Of a stretch of DNA of 64,000 bases, positions 8,713 through 19,841 are shown piece after piece. The stretch lies in NCBI GenBank assembly GCA_947488605.1, contig CANKZJ010000001.1:248001-312000 (forward strand), given 5' to 3'. The stretch is from an uncultured Paracoccaceae bacterium. Its GTDB lineage: Bacteria; Pseudomonadota; Alphaproteobacteria; Rhodobacterales; Rhodobacteraceae. The notes under the pieces were generated by a model. The model was not told the DNA's origin, did not search any database, and saw only the letters and a list, made by a program, of their open reading frames with translations. How positions within the stretch are numbered: the stretch's first letter is position 1; each line of letters opens with the position of its first letter. Position numbers and translations under genes: made by a program.

Positions 8713-9531
8713 GTGACGAACTTGACACATATATCCGAGACGTTTCGCGCAATGCATGTTCCCGGTGACCCATTGTTGATGGTGAACGTCTGGGACCGAG
8801 GCTCTGCAAAAATGATGCAAGCGATGGGGGCAAAAGCCTTAGCTACGTCATCGGCGGCCCATGCGTTCACGATGGGGCGCCCTGACGGTGGCACGTTGAC
8901 GCGTGACGAGGCCCTGTCCCATGCGGCTGAGATCGTGTCGGTCAGCACCGTGCCCGTGCAGGGTGACTTTGAAAACGGATTTGGCGAAGCACCTGATGTT
9001 TGCGCCGAAACAGTCCGTCTGGCCGCTGAAGTTGGACTTGCAGGGATTTGCATCGAAGACACGGCACTACCGGCGCAATCGGCCTACGATTTTGACCTCA
9101 GTGTCGAAAGGATCGCGGCGGCGGCAGCGGCTGCACGCGCATTACCGCATGACTTTGTGCTGACTGCGCGCGCAGATGGTATCCTGACAGGCGCCTATGA
9201 TACGGACGAAGCCATTCGTAGGCTCATTGCATTTGAAGATGCCGGGGCAGATTGCCTCTATGCGCCCCTGCCACCTGATATGGTTGCACTGGCCCGGATT
9301 TGCGCACTGACGACAGCTCCTGTGAATGCTTTGGTTGCGGGCGCTTTCAACCAACAAACGCAGACCGCCTTTGCGAAAATCGGGGTGGCCCGCCTTTCGC
9401 TGGGGTCATCATTGGCGCGGATCACGCATCGCGCGCTTTATGATGCAGGCACACAGATGTTCGGATCTGGCAATTTTGAACCTCTGCAAAACGGGATCAG
9501 CAGCGACACCATTGATAGCCTGCTGATATAA
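8713..9531 (+). CDS. Isocitrate lyase/phosphoenolpyruvate mutase family protein
   Basis: A 272-residue TIM-barrel protein of the ICL/PEPM superfamily: VNVWDRGSAKMMQAMGAKALATSSAA near 22-47, the metal-binding GDFENGFG near 83, GICIEDT near 112 and a C-terminal region that keeps LSLGSSLARITHRA. It lacks the KKCGH motif of isocitrate lyase, so 2-methylisocitrate lyase or oxaloacetate-type C-C lyase activity is more likely than the glyoxylate cycle; the substrate is open. The start drawn is GTG; a TTG at 8722, 6-8 bases after an AAGGTG sequence, is an alternative. Confidence 0.82.
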   Translation: MTNLTHISETFRAMHVPGDPLLMVNVWDRGSAKMMQAMGAKALATSSAAHAFTMGRPDGGTLTRDEALSHAAEIVSVSTVPVQGDFENGFGEAPDVCAETVRLAAEVGLAGICIEDTALPAQSAYDFDLSVERIAAAAAAARALPHDFVLTARADGILTGAYDTDEAIRRLIAFEDAGADCLYAPLPPDMVALARICALTTAPVNALVAGAFNQQTQTAFAKIGVARLSLGSSLARITHRALYDAGTQMFGSGNFEPLQNGISSDTIDSLLI

Positions 9532-9564
9532 AAATGGGGCCTGCCCGAGGAAGGACAGGCCCCA
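9531..9564 (-). terminator. Rho-independent terminator of the beta-barrel protein gene
   Basis: A stem of nine pairs (TGGGGCCTG / CAGGCCCCA) spans 9535-9564. Read on the minus strand it is followed by ATTTTT, so it ends the leftward outer membrane protein gene; on the plus strand there is no T-run, though it may still protect the end of the PEP mutase-like message. Confidence 0.7.
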
Positions 9565-9633
9565 GATCAGCATCCAAAGCAACAATTTGGGGAAGGGACA
9601 GTCAGAAATGGATGCCGTACCGTAATGCCCGCC

Positions 9634-10263
9634 TTAGAACCGGAAGGATGCGCGCAGTGAAAGCGTTGTCGCATCCACATCAACACCGTCGTTATCGGCA
9701 AAGTCTTCAAATTGATGCTGAAGCACTTCACCCCCCACGATGATGCTGTCGCTCAACAGGTAAGACAGACCCAAACCAGCAAAGCTTCCGTCGGTTTCAC
9801 CGTCTAAGTCATCCGTTGTCTGAACGCGGGCAACACCTGCTGTGACGTATGGCATGAAAAGTCCGGCGTCATAACCCAAACGCACCTTGGCGCGCGCAAT
9901 AGATTCGACCTCAGTCTCAGGTGTGTCCGCTTCAATGGTTGTGCCGTCAATATCGACCTCACCACCAAGAACAATGCTGCCAAAGTCATAGTTGTAACCG
10001 GCATGTACACCGAAGATGGCACCTGACGGATCATCGCTATCGGTAATTGCGTCTGAATCCAGTTGACCATAGCCAACTTGTCCACCGGCATAAAAACCGG
10101 TCCAGTCTGTGCCCATCATGACAGGTGCCGGTGCAACAGGTACAGGAGCGGGCGCAGGTGCTGCGACGGGCTCTGAAAGTCCACCAGCCGATGCCATGCC
10201 TGCAGCCAAAGCGAGAGGTGCAGCCAACATGCTCGTGCGGGCAATTTTGAATGTCGTCTTCAT
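9634..10263 (-). CDS. Outer membrane beta-barrel protein
   Basis: A 209-residue protein with a signal peptide (MKTTFKIARTSMLAAPLAL, cleavage after ASA near residue 26), a proline/alanine-rich linker (PAPAPVPVAPAP) and then an eight-strand OmpA/OmpW-like barrel starting WTGFYAGGQVGYG. Alternating hydrophobic strands and the terminal RASFRF with a C-terminal phenylalanine fit an outer membrane barrel recognised by BamA. The alphaproteobacterial family (Omp25/RopB-like) is common and its transport role, if any, is unknown. It is monocistronic with its own terminator. The 213-base stretch upstream shows no further gene. Confidence 0.9.
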   Translation of the reverse strand: MKTTFKIARTSMLAAPLALAAGMASAGGLSEPVAAPAPAPVPVAPAPVMMGTDWTGFYAGGQVGYGQLDSDAITDSDDPSGAIFGVHAGYNYDFGSIVLGGEVDIDGTTIEADTPETEVESIARAKVRLGYDAGLFMPYVTAGVARVQTTDDLDGETDGSFAGLGLSYLLSDSIIVGGEVLQHQFEDFADNDGVDVDATTLSLRASFRF

Positions 10264-10476
10264 TTTTTTCTCCGTTCATTCGGTTGTTGCGTGGGCTACA
10301 TGTGACAGCGGATTGAACAGGCGCAACGCCCCTCACACATCTGTGAATCTTGTCGGCAAGATCGAGCGGATCAGGGGCTGTCGCATCGGCCAAACCTAGC
10401 CTATAATTGACACAATAACGTGCAATCGGCATGATTGTGTCGCCATAAGCGGGTTTTTGCAGCGTTTTCGGGGTGT

Positions 10477-11583
10477 TCAGCCCGCGACCTTGAAAGGCGG
10501 ACTGATCGTTCCACCGGTCATTGGGTGCGGCACGCCCGTTGTTTGCGGGCTGGAAAGCGGCAAACCACGCGCGGCCCTGACCGCCAGAAATGCAAAGGCT
10601 TGCGCCTCCAGCATATCACCATCCAATCCAACTGCCTCGACCGGGGCAACGCTGCAAGGCAAAGCTTGGGCGAGCCCGGACATCAGCGTCTCATTGTAAC
10701 GCCCGCCGCCGGTTACCAGCAGCTGCATTGGTTGCGTCGGACAAAGCGCGAGCGCCGCCGAGACGCTTTGCACCACGGCATCAGCCAAAGTCGCAAGTGC
10801 ATCTGCATCGCCCAACGCGTCAACAGCCGTATTCAAATGCGCAAAATCATCGCGGTCCAATGACTTTGGTGCGGCCGCGCTAAAATAGGGATGCGTCATG
10901 AACGCCGCGACAATGGTCGGATCAATTTGACCTGTAGCGGCCAATGCGCCCTTTTCATCGTACCCTACGCCGCGCCGCTTCAGCATCAGATCGTTCATTG
11001 GCGCATTGGCAGGCCCCGTGTCGAATGCCAGCAAAGCCGCAGGATCTGCCGGATCATTGCAAGCGGGATCAACCCATGTGATATTGCCCACCCCGCCAAG
11101 GTTAAGAAAAGCGATCGGTGCATCAGCTTTGATCCATTTTGCCAAAGCAAAGTGATAAAACGGGGCCAGCGGCGCACCCTGCCCGCCTTCCGCGACATCG
11201 GCAGACCGAAAATCCCAAGCAACACGGTAACCCAAAGCACATGCCAGACGTGTTCCATCACCACACTGATGTGTCCGGCCCGAACTTGGATCATGAGCCA
11301 GCGTTTGTCCGTGGAACCCCGCAATATCGATGCCTGCAAAAGTCTGCATCACCGCCAGATGCGCGTCTTCGACGATGCGCGCGGCCTTGGTGCAGTCGTC
11401 TTCTTGCCAACGACCAAAATGCATTTTCAAGATTTCTTGTTCTTGCCCTGTGTACGCGCGATAATCTGAAGGCCCAAACCCGTAGATCGCTTCGCCATCG
11501 GTCTGCAAAACGGCCGCATCGACGCCGTCCAGCGATGTCCCCGACATCGTCCCCAATGCTGTAACGACGCCCGCCTGCAACAT
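10477..11583 (-). CDS. anmK: Anhydro-N-acetylmuramic acid kinase
   Basis: Recycles cell-wall 1,6-anhydro-MurNAc to MurNAc-6-phosphate, with ring opening, in the cytoplasm. The ASKHA fold is marked by [15 protein letters not shown] (11-25), [22 protein letters not shown] and [13 protein letters not shown]. The start ATG 11583 gives 368 residues, the usual family length; the longer frame runs into the region upstream of the divergent tyrS. It is divergent from tyrS with 63 bases between starts, an arrangement frequent in alphaproteobacteria. Confidence 0.94.
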   Translation of the reverse strand: MLQAGVVTALGTMSGTSLDGVDAAVLQTDGEAIYGFGPSDYRAYTGQEQEILKMHFGRWQEDDCTKAARIVEDAHLAVMQTFAGIDIAGFHGQTLAHDPSSGRTHQCGDGTRLACALGYRVAWDFRSADVAEGGQGAPLAPFYHFALAKWIKADAPIAFLNLGGVGNITWVDPACNDPADPAALLAFDTGPANAPMNDLMLKRRGVGYDEKGALAATGQIDPTIVAAFMTHPYFSAAAPKSLDRDDFAHLNTAVDALGDADALATLADAVVQSVSAALALCPTQPMQLLVTGGGRYNETLMSGLAQALPCSVAPVEAVGLDGDMLEAQAFAFLAVRAARGLPLSSPQTTGVPHPMTGGTISPPFKVAG

Positions 11584-11646
11584 CCGCTTTCCCTTGTGCT
11601 TGCTCCTGACTATAGAGTGCACCGAGACACGCACAGGAACAAGCCA

Positions 11647-12897
11647 ATGACCTACCACCCAAAATCCGAATTCATGAACGTCATGATGACGCGCGGCTTT
11701 CTGGCTGACTGCACGGATTATCAGGGCCTTGATGAGGCGCTGAGCATGGGTGTTGTTCCGGCCTATATCGGCTTTGATGCGACCGCAAAGTCACTGCATG
11801 TCGGATCGCTAATCCAGATCATGATGCTGCGCTGGCTACAAAAGACGGGCCATAAACCGATCACTCTTATGGGTGGTGGCACGACAAAGGTCGGCGATCC
11901 GTCGTTCCGCGCCGATGAACGCCCTTTGCTGGGGCCCGCACAAATTGACGACAATATTGCGGGCATCAAGCAGGTATTCTCAGCCTACCTCGATTACAGC
12001 GATGCGCCTACGGGTGCGCTGATGATCAACAACGCCGAGTGGCTGGATGGACTGAACTACCTTGATTTCCTGCGCGACATTGGGCGGCATTTTTCGATCA
12101 ACCGCATGTTGTCGTTTGAAAGTGTAAAATCACGGCTGGATCGTGAACAGTCTTTGTCGTTCCTCGAATTCAACTACATGATTTTGCAGGCCTATGACTT
12201 CCTTGAGTTAAACCGCCGCTATGGCTGTTTGTTGCAGATGGGCGGGTCGGACCAATGGGGCAACATCGTGAACGGTATCGACCTGACGCGCCGGGTCCTC
12301 GATCATCAGATTTTTGGTCTCACGTCCCCGTTGTTGACCACCAGTGACGGCAAAAAGATGGGTAAATCACAGACCGGTGCTGTCTGGCTGAACGCGGATA
12401 TGTGCAGCCCGTATGAATTCTGGCAGTTCTGGCGGAACACAACCGATGCTGACACAGGGCGCTTCCTAAAGCTCTACACCGAGCTTCCAGTTGAAGAATG
12501 CGACCGTTTGGGTGCGTTGGAAGGATCGGAGATCAACGCAGCTAAAATCATTTTGGCCAACGAGATCACGACGTTACTGCACGGTGCAGAAGCTGCAAAG
12601 GCCGCCGAAGCGACCGCACGTGAAGTGTTTGAGAAAGGCGGCGTCGGGGACGACCTGCCCACGCTGAGCCTGTCCGCAGAAGACCTTGGCGACGGCATTT
12701 CGATCGTGCAGATCATTGTGAAATCAGGACTGGCGAAAAGCGGCAAAGAAGCAAAGCGTTTGATCGCCGAGAATGGTGCAAAGTTGAACGATGCACCTTT
12801 GACGGACACCGGTCTAATCATTGACGCTGCGGCCCTCGCAACACCGATCAAGCTGAGTGCGGGCAAGAAGCGGCATGCTTTGGTGCAACTGGCTTAA
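11647..12897 (+). CDS. tyrS: Tyrosyl-tRNA synthetase
   Basis: Charges tRNA-Tyr. The 416-residue class I enzyme has [15 protein letters not shown] near 40-54 (HVGS is the HIGH motif), GGSDQWGNI near 200, the KMGKS loop near 237 and a C-terminal S4 RNA-binding domain ([17 protein letters not shown]). ATG 11647 is chosen because [18 protein letters not shown] is the expected N-terminus; upstream codons read into the anmK promoter. Its stop overlaps by four bases the end of a convergent 49-residue gene. Confidence 0.97.
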   Translation: MTYHPKSEFMNVMMTRGFLADCTDYQGLDEALSMGVVPAYIGFDATAKSLHVGSLIQIMMLRWLQKTGHKPITLMGGGTTKVGDPSFRADERPLLGPAQIDDNIAGIKQVFSAYLDYSDAPTGALMINNAEWLDGLNYLDFLRDIGRHFSINRMLSFESVKSRLDREQSLSFLEFNYMILQAYDFLELNRRYGCLLQMGGSDQWGNIVNGIDLTRRVLDHQIFGLTSPLLTTSDGKKMGKSQTGAVWLNADMCSPYEFWQFWRNTTDADTGRFLKLYTELPVEECDRLGALEGSEINAAKIILANEITTLLHGAEAAKAAEATAREVFEKGGVGDDLPTLSLSAEDLGDGISIVQIIVKSGLAKSGKEAKRLIAENGAKLNDAPLTDTGLIIDAAALATPIKLSAGKKRHALVQLA

Positions 12898-13043
12898 ATT
12901 ATAAACAGGTCCACCAAAAGGATTATGGCCCCGACAGGAAGGGTTACCGCCGCAGCTACCAAAGCTGCGCCAAATACGGTGGGACGCGGCGCTGGTGCAA
13001 TCACACCCGCCACCTTGTTTTTCTGATCATACGCTTTTTTCAT
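12894..13043 (-). CDS. Small membrane protein of 49 residues
   Basis: In the gap after tyrS the minus strand holds a 49-codon frame: a charged start ([10 protein letters not shown]), a short proline stretch (APAPRP), then a single hydrophobic helix of about 25 residues ([20 protein letters not shown]) and a short tail. This is the plan of a one-pass inner membrane protein with the basic end inside. The ribosome site is poor (AGCAGG directly before ATG), which lowers confidence. It overlaps the tyrS stop tail to tail. I do not recognise the family; no function is proposed. Confidence 0.5.
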   Translation of the reverse strand: MKKAYDQKNKVAGVIAPAPRPTVFGAALVAAAVTLPVGAIILLVDLFII

Positions 13044-13086
13044 CCTGCTATTAACCACGGCTTAGGTTTCCAATGGCTTAAGCGAC

Positions 13087-13914
13087 GTGATGAAGCCTTA
13101 CCCACTCCCTTTACAACAACACCCCTGTTTCGGCGCGGCCTTGTCACGGATGGGGCGGCGTGTGCAGTATCTCGATGTTGATGGCGCTTGCCCTGTTCTG
13201 ACCGTCCAATGCTTCAAACAGTTGCTGACGTCGCGTGGTCCTATCTGGCGGGATCGGTGCGATACTGATAGCGCCGCGCGGGCGCTCGGCGCGTCAAAGC
13301 TGCGGATGATCAATGCAGAGCGTCCGGATGGTGCCACCTTCACAAAGGCAGGGCTGCGCATGATCATGACGGCGGCGTCAGTGGCCGAACTTAATCTGGG
13401 CGGGTCGTCGCAAGACCGGCTGACCGCGACACGTGGCAAATGGCGTAATATCTGGCGGCGCGCGCAAAACACGCGGATGAAGACCACCATGCAGGCATTT
13501 GACCCTATGGCCCATCACTGGCTGCTTGCCGCTGATCTGGCGCAACAGCGCCAAAAACGGTTTCGTGCCATGCCGCATGATGTCATCGGCGCACTGCACG
13601 CCGCAGACCCACGCCATGTCTGGGTGCAAACCGCCTCTATCGCGGATACGCCCATCGCGGGAATGCTGTTCATCCTGCACCATCCTGTCGTGACCTATCA
13701 TCTGGGATGGACAAACCCGCAAGGCAGGCAAAGCGGCGCGCATCATCACATGATCATGGCGGCGGCGGATTATTTCGCAGGGCGTGGTTTTCAACGACTT
13801 GACCTTGGCACCGTTGATACCGAACAAGCCCCGGGTCTGGCACGTTTCAAGATCGGGACCGGGGCGACGGTACGCCCCTTGGGTGGCACTTGGCTGCGGC
13901 TTTCTCGGGGCTAA
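13087..13914 (+). CDS. GNAT/FemAB-like acetyltransferase domain protein
   Basis: A 275-residue cytoplasmic protein. Its C-terminal half resembles the BioF2/FemAB-like acyltransferase fold (Acetyltransf_6): a kinked segment MLFILHHPVVTYHLGWTNP, followed by an AHHHMIMAAADYFAGRGFQRLDLG helix-strand unit and a closing FKIGTGATVRPLGGTW. Such proteins transfer acyl or aminoacyl groups in exopolysaccharide, cell-wall or lipid pathways; the acceptor here is unknown. The start is GTG 13087 or the adjacent ATG 13090. It is 43 bases from the divergent 49-residue membrane protein. Confidence 0.72.
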   Translation: MMKPYPLPLQQHPCFGAALSRMGRRVQYLDVDGACPVLTVQCFKQLLTSRGPIWRDRCDTDSAARALGASKLRMINAERPDGATFTKAGLRMIMTAASVAELNLGGSSQDRLTATRGKWRNIWRRAQNTRMKTTMQAFDPMAHHWLLAADLAQQRQKRFRAMPHDVIGALHAADPRHVWVQTASIADTPIAGMLFILHHPVVTYHLGWTNPQGRQSGAHHHMIMAAADYFAGRGFQRLDLGTVDTEQAPGLARFKIGTGATVRPLGGTWLRLSRG

Positions 13915-14064
13915 TGCGGGTCAGTTTTCAGCCGGCCCCAACACGCGATTAGCCCCAGTGAAAATGCAGTGCGATGCGAATGCCTCGAACCAAGAAAGCT
14001 CAATAGAACTGGAAACCCCTAGCGATGGCCGTTATCACGACACCGAAGAAGACGTGAGGCCGGT

Positions 14065-14484
14065 ATGACAAACACCATTCTTGAACGCTGCGAAGCGAAC
14101 GGGCTACGCATGACCGACCAACGACGCACGATTGCGGGCATCTTACAGGATGCTGTCGATCACCCGGATGTCGAAGAGCTGTATAACCGTGCGGCGTCCG
14201 TTGATCCGCGTATTTCGCTCGCGACGGTGTACCGCACGGTGAAGCTTTTTGAAGAAACCGGCATTCTGGAAAAACACGAGTTTGGCGACGGACGCGCCCG
14301 TTACGAGGCCGCAGACCGTGAACACCATGATCACCTGATCGATGTGCATTCCGGCGAAGTGATCGAATTCGTCGATCCCGAGATTGAAGCACTGCAAGAA
14401 CGCATCGCGGCCAAGCTTGGCTACCGCCTTATGGGGCACCGGTTGGAACTTTATGCCGTGCCTTTGACCGACAAGGACGACTGA
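14065..14484 (+). CDS. Fur-family metalloregulator, probably Mur-like
   Basis: A 139-residue Fur-fold repressor: winged helix with MTDQRRTIAGIL and SLATVYRTVKLFEETGIL (about 50-67), then the dimerisation domain with the metal-binding EHHDHLID (about 90-97) and HRLELYAV at the end. The CxxC zinc pair that follows HDHL in classical Fur is replaced by IDVHSG. In Rhodobacterales and rhizobia, Fur-like proteins of this type mostly sense manganese (Mur) rather than iron; the assignment here is inference. The start is preceded by GAGG. It is followed 2 bases later by the EamA transporter gene, so they are probably cotranscribed. Confidence 0.9.
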   Translation: MTNTILERCEANGLRMTDQRRTIAGILQDAVDHPDVEELYNRAASVDPRISLATVYRTVKLFEETGILEKHEFGDGRARYEAADREHHDHLIDVHSGEVIEFVDPEIEALQERIAAKLGYRLMGHRLELYAVPLTDKDD

Positions 14485-14486
14485 AC

Positions 14487-17272
<2,786 letters not shown>

Positions 17273-17285
<13 letters not shown>

Positions 17286-17701
17286 CCGCTGACGACATCA
17301 TCGCCCAGCTTGACCTCGCCCCGCATCCAGAAGGCGGATACTACCGTCAGACCTGGATCGCTGAAAATGAAGGGCGCGCCACTGGCACCTGCATCTATTT
17401 TCTGCTGAAAGCCGGGCAAGAAAGCCATTGGCACGCGGTCGATGCGGTTGAGATTTGGCACTATTATGCAGGTGCGCCGCTCGTTCTGTCATTAGCCTCG
17501 ACCTTGGACGGGCCTGCGAACGATGTGATGCTTGGACCGGACCTTGCAAAAGGTGAATTACCGCAAGGCATCGTACCAGAGGGTCACTGGCAAAAGGCCG
17601 CAACGACGGGCGACTGGACGCTTGTGGGCTGCACCGTTTCGCCGGGGTTTCAGTTTGACGGCTTTACGCTTGCCGCTCCGGATGTCGATATTCCGCGTTA
17701 A
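17273..17701 (+). CDS. DUF985-type cupin protein
   Basis: A 142-residue cupin: LAPHPEGGYYRQTW at the N-terminus, a single cupin barrel with SHWHAVDAVEIWHYYAG near 55-72, and PEGHWQKAATTGDWTLVGCTVSPGF near 105-130. These are the hallmark motifs of the DUF985 (YML079w-like) cupins, which may bind or epimerise sugar-like ligands; activity is not established. The start may be ATG 17273 or 17282. It ends convergent with the CPA2 antiporter gene, overlapping it by 4 bases. Confidence 0.86.
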
Positions 17702-19638
17702 CCGCTCGGCCCTACCGCAAACTCATCTTCATCTGGCATCTCGCCTGTTTCTAAGATGTGCATCATCTCCGCATTCATGGCGGCCTCACGCGGCCCCAAA
17801 ATTTCCTGTACGCGGGCGATGTAGGGCTCATTCTCCATCACCGGAATGTTAGGGTCGTAGAGATCGGCCAACGAAATCATCGAAGACCGATCCGCGCGAT
17901 TGAACGCATCCACCATCAACTGTGCGCGATCCTTTGGCACGTTCAGCGCTTCCAGTGCAGACCGCCCCATCCGCAAAGAACTGTCATAGTTTTCGCGGAT
18001 AATGTCGCGACATCCCGCCGCCCAAAGCTCGTAGACGTGATGGCGATCCACGGCGCGGGCAATAATGTGGACGTTTGGTGCCGTCGCGTGCACGTAGCGG
18101 ACCAGCTCCGTCAGTTTTTCTTTGTCATCAATCGCGGCCACGAAAACCTTGGCGTGATGCAAGCCGGCGGCATGCAACAGATCGGGGCGGGTTGCGTCAC
18201 CGTAATAGATGCGCGCGCCAAAACGGCGCATGTTTTCAAGGTGTTGCGCATTGTAGTCGATGACCGTCAGGTTGTAGCCCGCAGCACTTAGGATACGGCG
18301 CACAAGCCCGCCGATGCGACCGCCACCCGCAATAATGACCTCACCTTGTTCTTCAATATCGTCCGCTTCGCCGGTTTCGGCGACCGCATAGCGCGGCACG
18401 ATCACGCGGTCATAGACGATGAACAACAACGGCGTCAGCATCATCGAAATCGCAACAACCAATAGCAGTTGGTCCGCCAAAAGTTGCGGCAAAATCATAT
18501 TCGTGACCGAGAACGACAACAGCACGAAACCAAACTCACCTGCTTGCGCAAGGCTCAGCGCCAAAAGCCAGCGATCGGCACCCCGCAGTTTAAAGACGAT
18601 GGCGAGGACCGCCAGAACGCCCGCTTTGACCGCGATCAGCAGCACCGTCAGCCCAAGGATCAACAGTAGGTTTTCAGACAGCAGCGTGAAATTAATTGCC
18701 GCCCCAACGGTCATAAAGAACAGACCCAAAAGCAGCCCTTTGAACGGATCAATGTCTGATTCTAACTCATGCCGATATTCACTGTTGGCAAGTACAACGC
18801 CCGCAAGGAACGTGCCCAATGCCGGTGAAAGACCAACCAGTGACATTAACAAAGCGATACCAATCACCATCATCAGTGCCGTCGCGGTAAAAAGTTCGCG
18901 CAAGTTGGCGCCCGCAATAAAGCGGAAAACCGGCCGGGTGAGGTAACTGCCAGCACCGACCACAGCCGCAATCGCCACGACGTTCACAAGCGCCGTCTGC
19001 CAGCCATTCAACCCGGCAACAAGGCTCATACCTGCGCCGTGGTCACCGTCATCGCCATGTGCCGCGTCAGCCCCGTGCGCCGCATCCACACCATGCGCGA
19101 CCCCGCCCGCAATATCCATCAATTCGGGCATTGCCAGCAACGGCATCAATGCCAACATCGGGATAACAGCGATGTCTTGCGCCAGCAGAACAGAGAAGCT
19201 CGCCTGCCCGCCGTCGCTTTTCATCAAGCCTTTTTCGTTCAATGTTTGCAGAACAATAGCCGTCGAACTTAATGCCGCAATCAAGCCAACGGCGAATGCA
19301 ACCGTCCACCCTAAACCAAAGAGCAAGCCAATCCCCATGATGATAAGAGCTGTCAATCCGACCTGCCCCCCGCCCAGCCCAATTAACTGGCCGCGCATCG
19401 CCCACAGGCGCTTTGGCTCAAGTTCCAATCCGACAAGAAACAGCATCATCACAACGCCAAATTCCGCGAAATGCTGGATAGAAATCACATCGACATTCAG
19501 CAGCGCCAGAACCGGGCTAATTGCGATACCCGCAATCAGATAGCCTAAAACAGACCCAAGCCCCAAACGTGTGGCGATGGGGACGGCGATGACGCCCGCG
19601 ATCAGAAAGATGAAAGCAAGGAGGAGGAAGTCTGTCAT
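17698..19638 (-). CDS. CPA2 family monovalent cation:proton antiporter with TrkA-N domain
   Basis: A 646-residue inner membrane protein. Residues 1-400 contain about 12 helices of a KefB/KefC-type Na+/H+ exchanger domain, with a histidine/aspartate-rich loop (GADAAHGDDGDHGAG) between two helices near 190. From about 430 a Rossmann TrkA-N (RCK) domain follows (VIIAGGGRIGGLVRRIL, YYGDATRPDLLHAAG), which gates transport by nucleotide binding. It likely exports K+ or Na+ in exchange for protons. The His/Asp-rich loop is unusual and could bind metal. It is monocistronic; the 203-base upstream gap contains the nrdJ terminator. Confidence 0.9.
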   Translation of the reverse strand: MTDFLLLAFIFLIAGVIAVPIATRLGLGSVLGYLIAGIAISPVLALLNVDVISIQHFAEFGVVMMLFLVGLELEPKRLWAMRGQLIGLGGGQVGLTALIIMGIGLLFGLGWTVAFAVGLIAALSSTAIVLQTLNEKGLMKSDGGQASFSVLLAQDIAVIPMLALMPLLAMPELMDIAGGVAHGVDAAHGADAAHGDDGDHGAGMSLVAGLNGWQTALVNVVAIAAVVGAGSYLTRPVFRFIAGANLRELFTATALMMVIGIALLMSLVGLSPALGTFLAGVVLANSEYRHELESDIDPFKGLLLGLFFMTVGAAINFTLLSENLLLILGLTVLLIAVKAGVLAVLAIVFKLRGADRWLLALSLAQAGEFGFVLLSFSVTNMILPQLLADQLLLVVAISMMLTPLLFIVYDRVIVPRYAVAETGEADDIEEQGEVIIAGGGRIGGLVRRILSAAGYNLTVIDYNAQHLENMRRFGARIYYGDATRPDLLHAAGLHHAKVFVAAIDDKEKLTELVRYVHATAPNVHIIARAVDRHHVYELWAAGCRDIIRENYDSSLRMGRSALEALNVPKDRAQLMVDAFNRADRSSMISLADLYDPNIPVMENEPYIARVQEILGPREAAMNAEMMHILETGEMPDEDEFAVGPSG

Positions 19639-19711
19639 AGCGGCGATCCTTTGTTGTTCAAATCATGCGCATGAGTTGACGGATTCGGAAAGAGCACCGT
19701 TCGCCAAACAT

Positions 19712-19737
19712 AAAAAAGGGGGAACCGAAGTTCCCCC
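19712..19737 (-). terminator. Rho-independent terminator of nrdJ
   Basis: On the minus strand an eight-pair stem GGGGGAAC / GTTCCCCC closes a TTCG tetraloop and is followed by TTTTTT. The stability and T-run make it a textbook terminator, about 105 bases after the nrdJ stop. Confidence 0.9.
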
Positions 19738-19841
19738 TGAGTTTCGCTGATTAGGCTCACTCATTATGTACCGCTCGGTTTTTTTGCCTGCGGCCCAATC
19801 TGCGTCAAAGCAAGCGAACCTGCTTTGAAGCTCTGTATTCC

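Noticed and set aside
10333..10346. TCACA-N4-TGTGA between the outer membrane protein and anmK
   Set aside because: Orientation of the arms is opposite to that of a CRP/FNR site and the repeat is short.
13964..14068. A 34-codon frame ending in the start codon of the Fur-family gene (ATGA)
   Set aside because: The product is acidic and unstructured with no ribosome site; the overlap alone is weak evidence.
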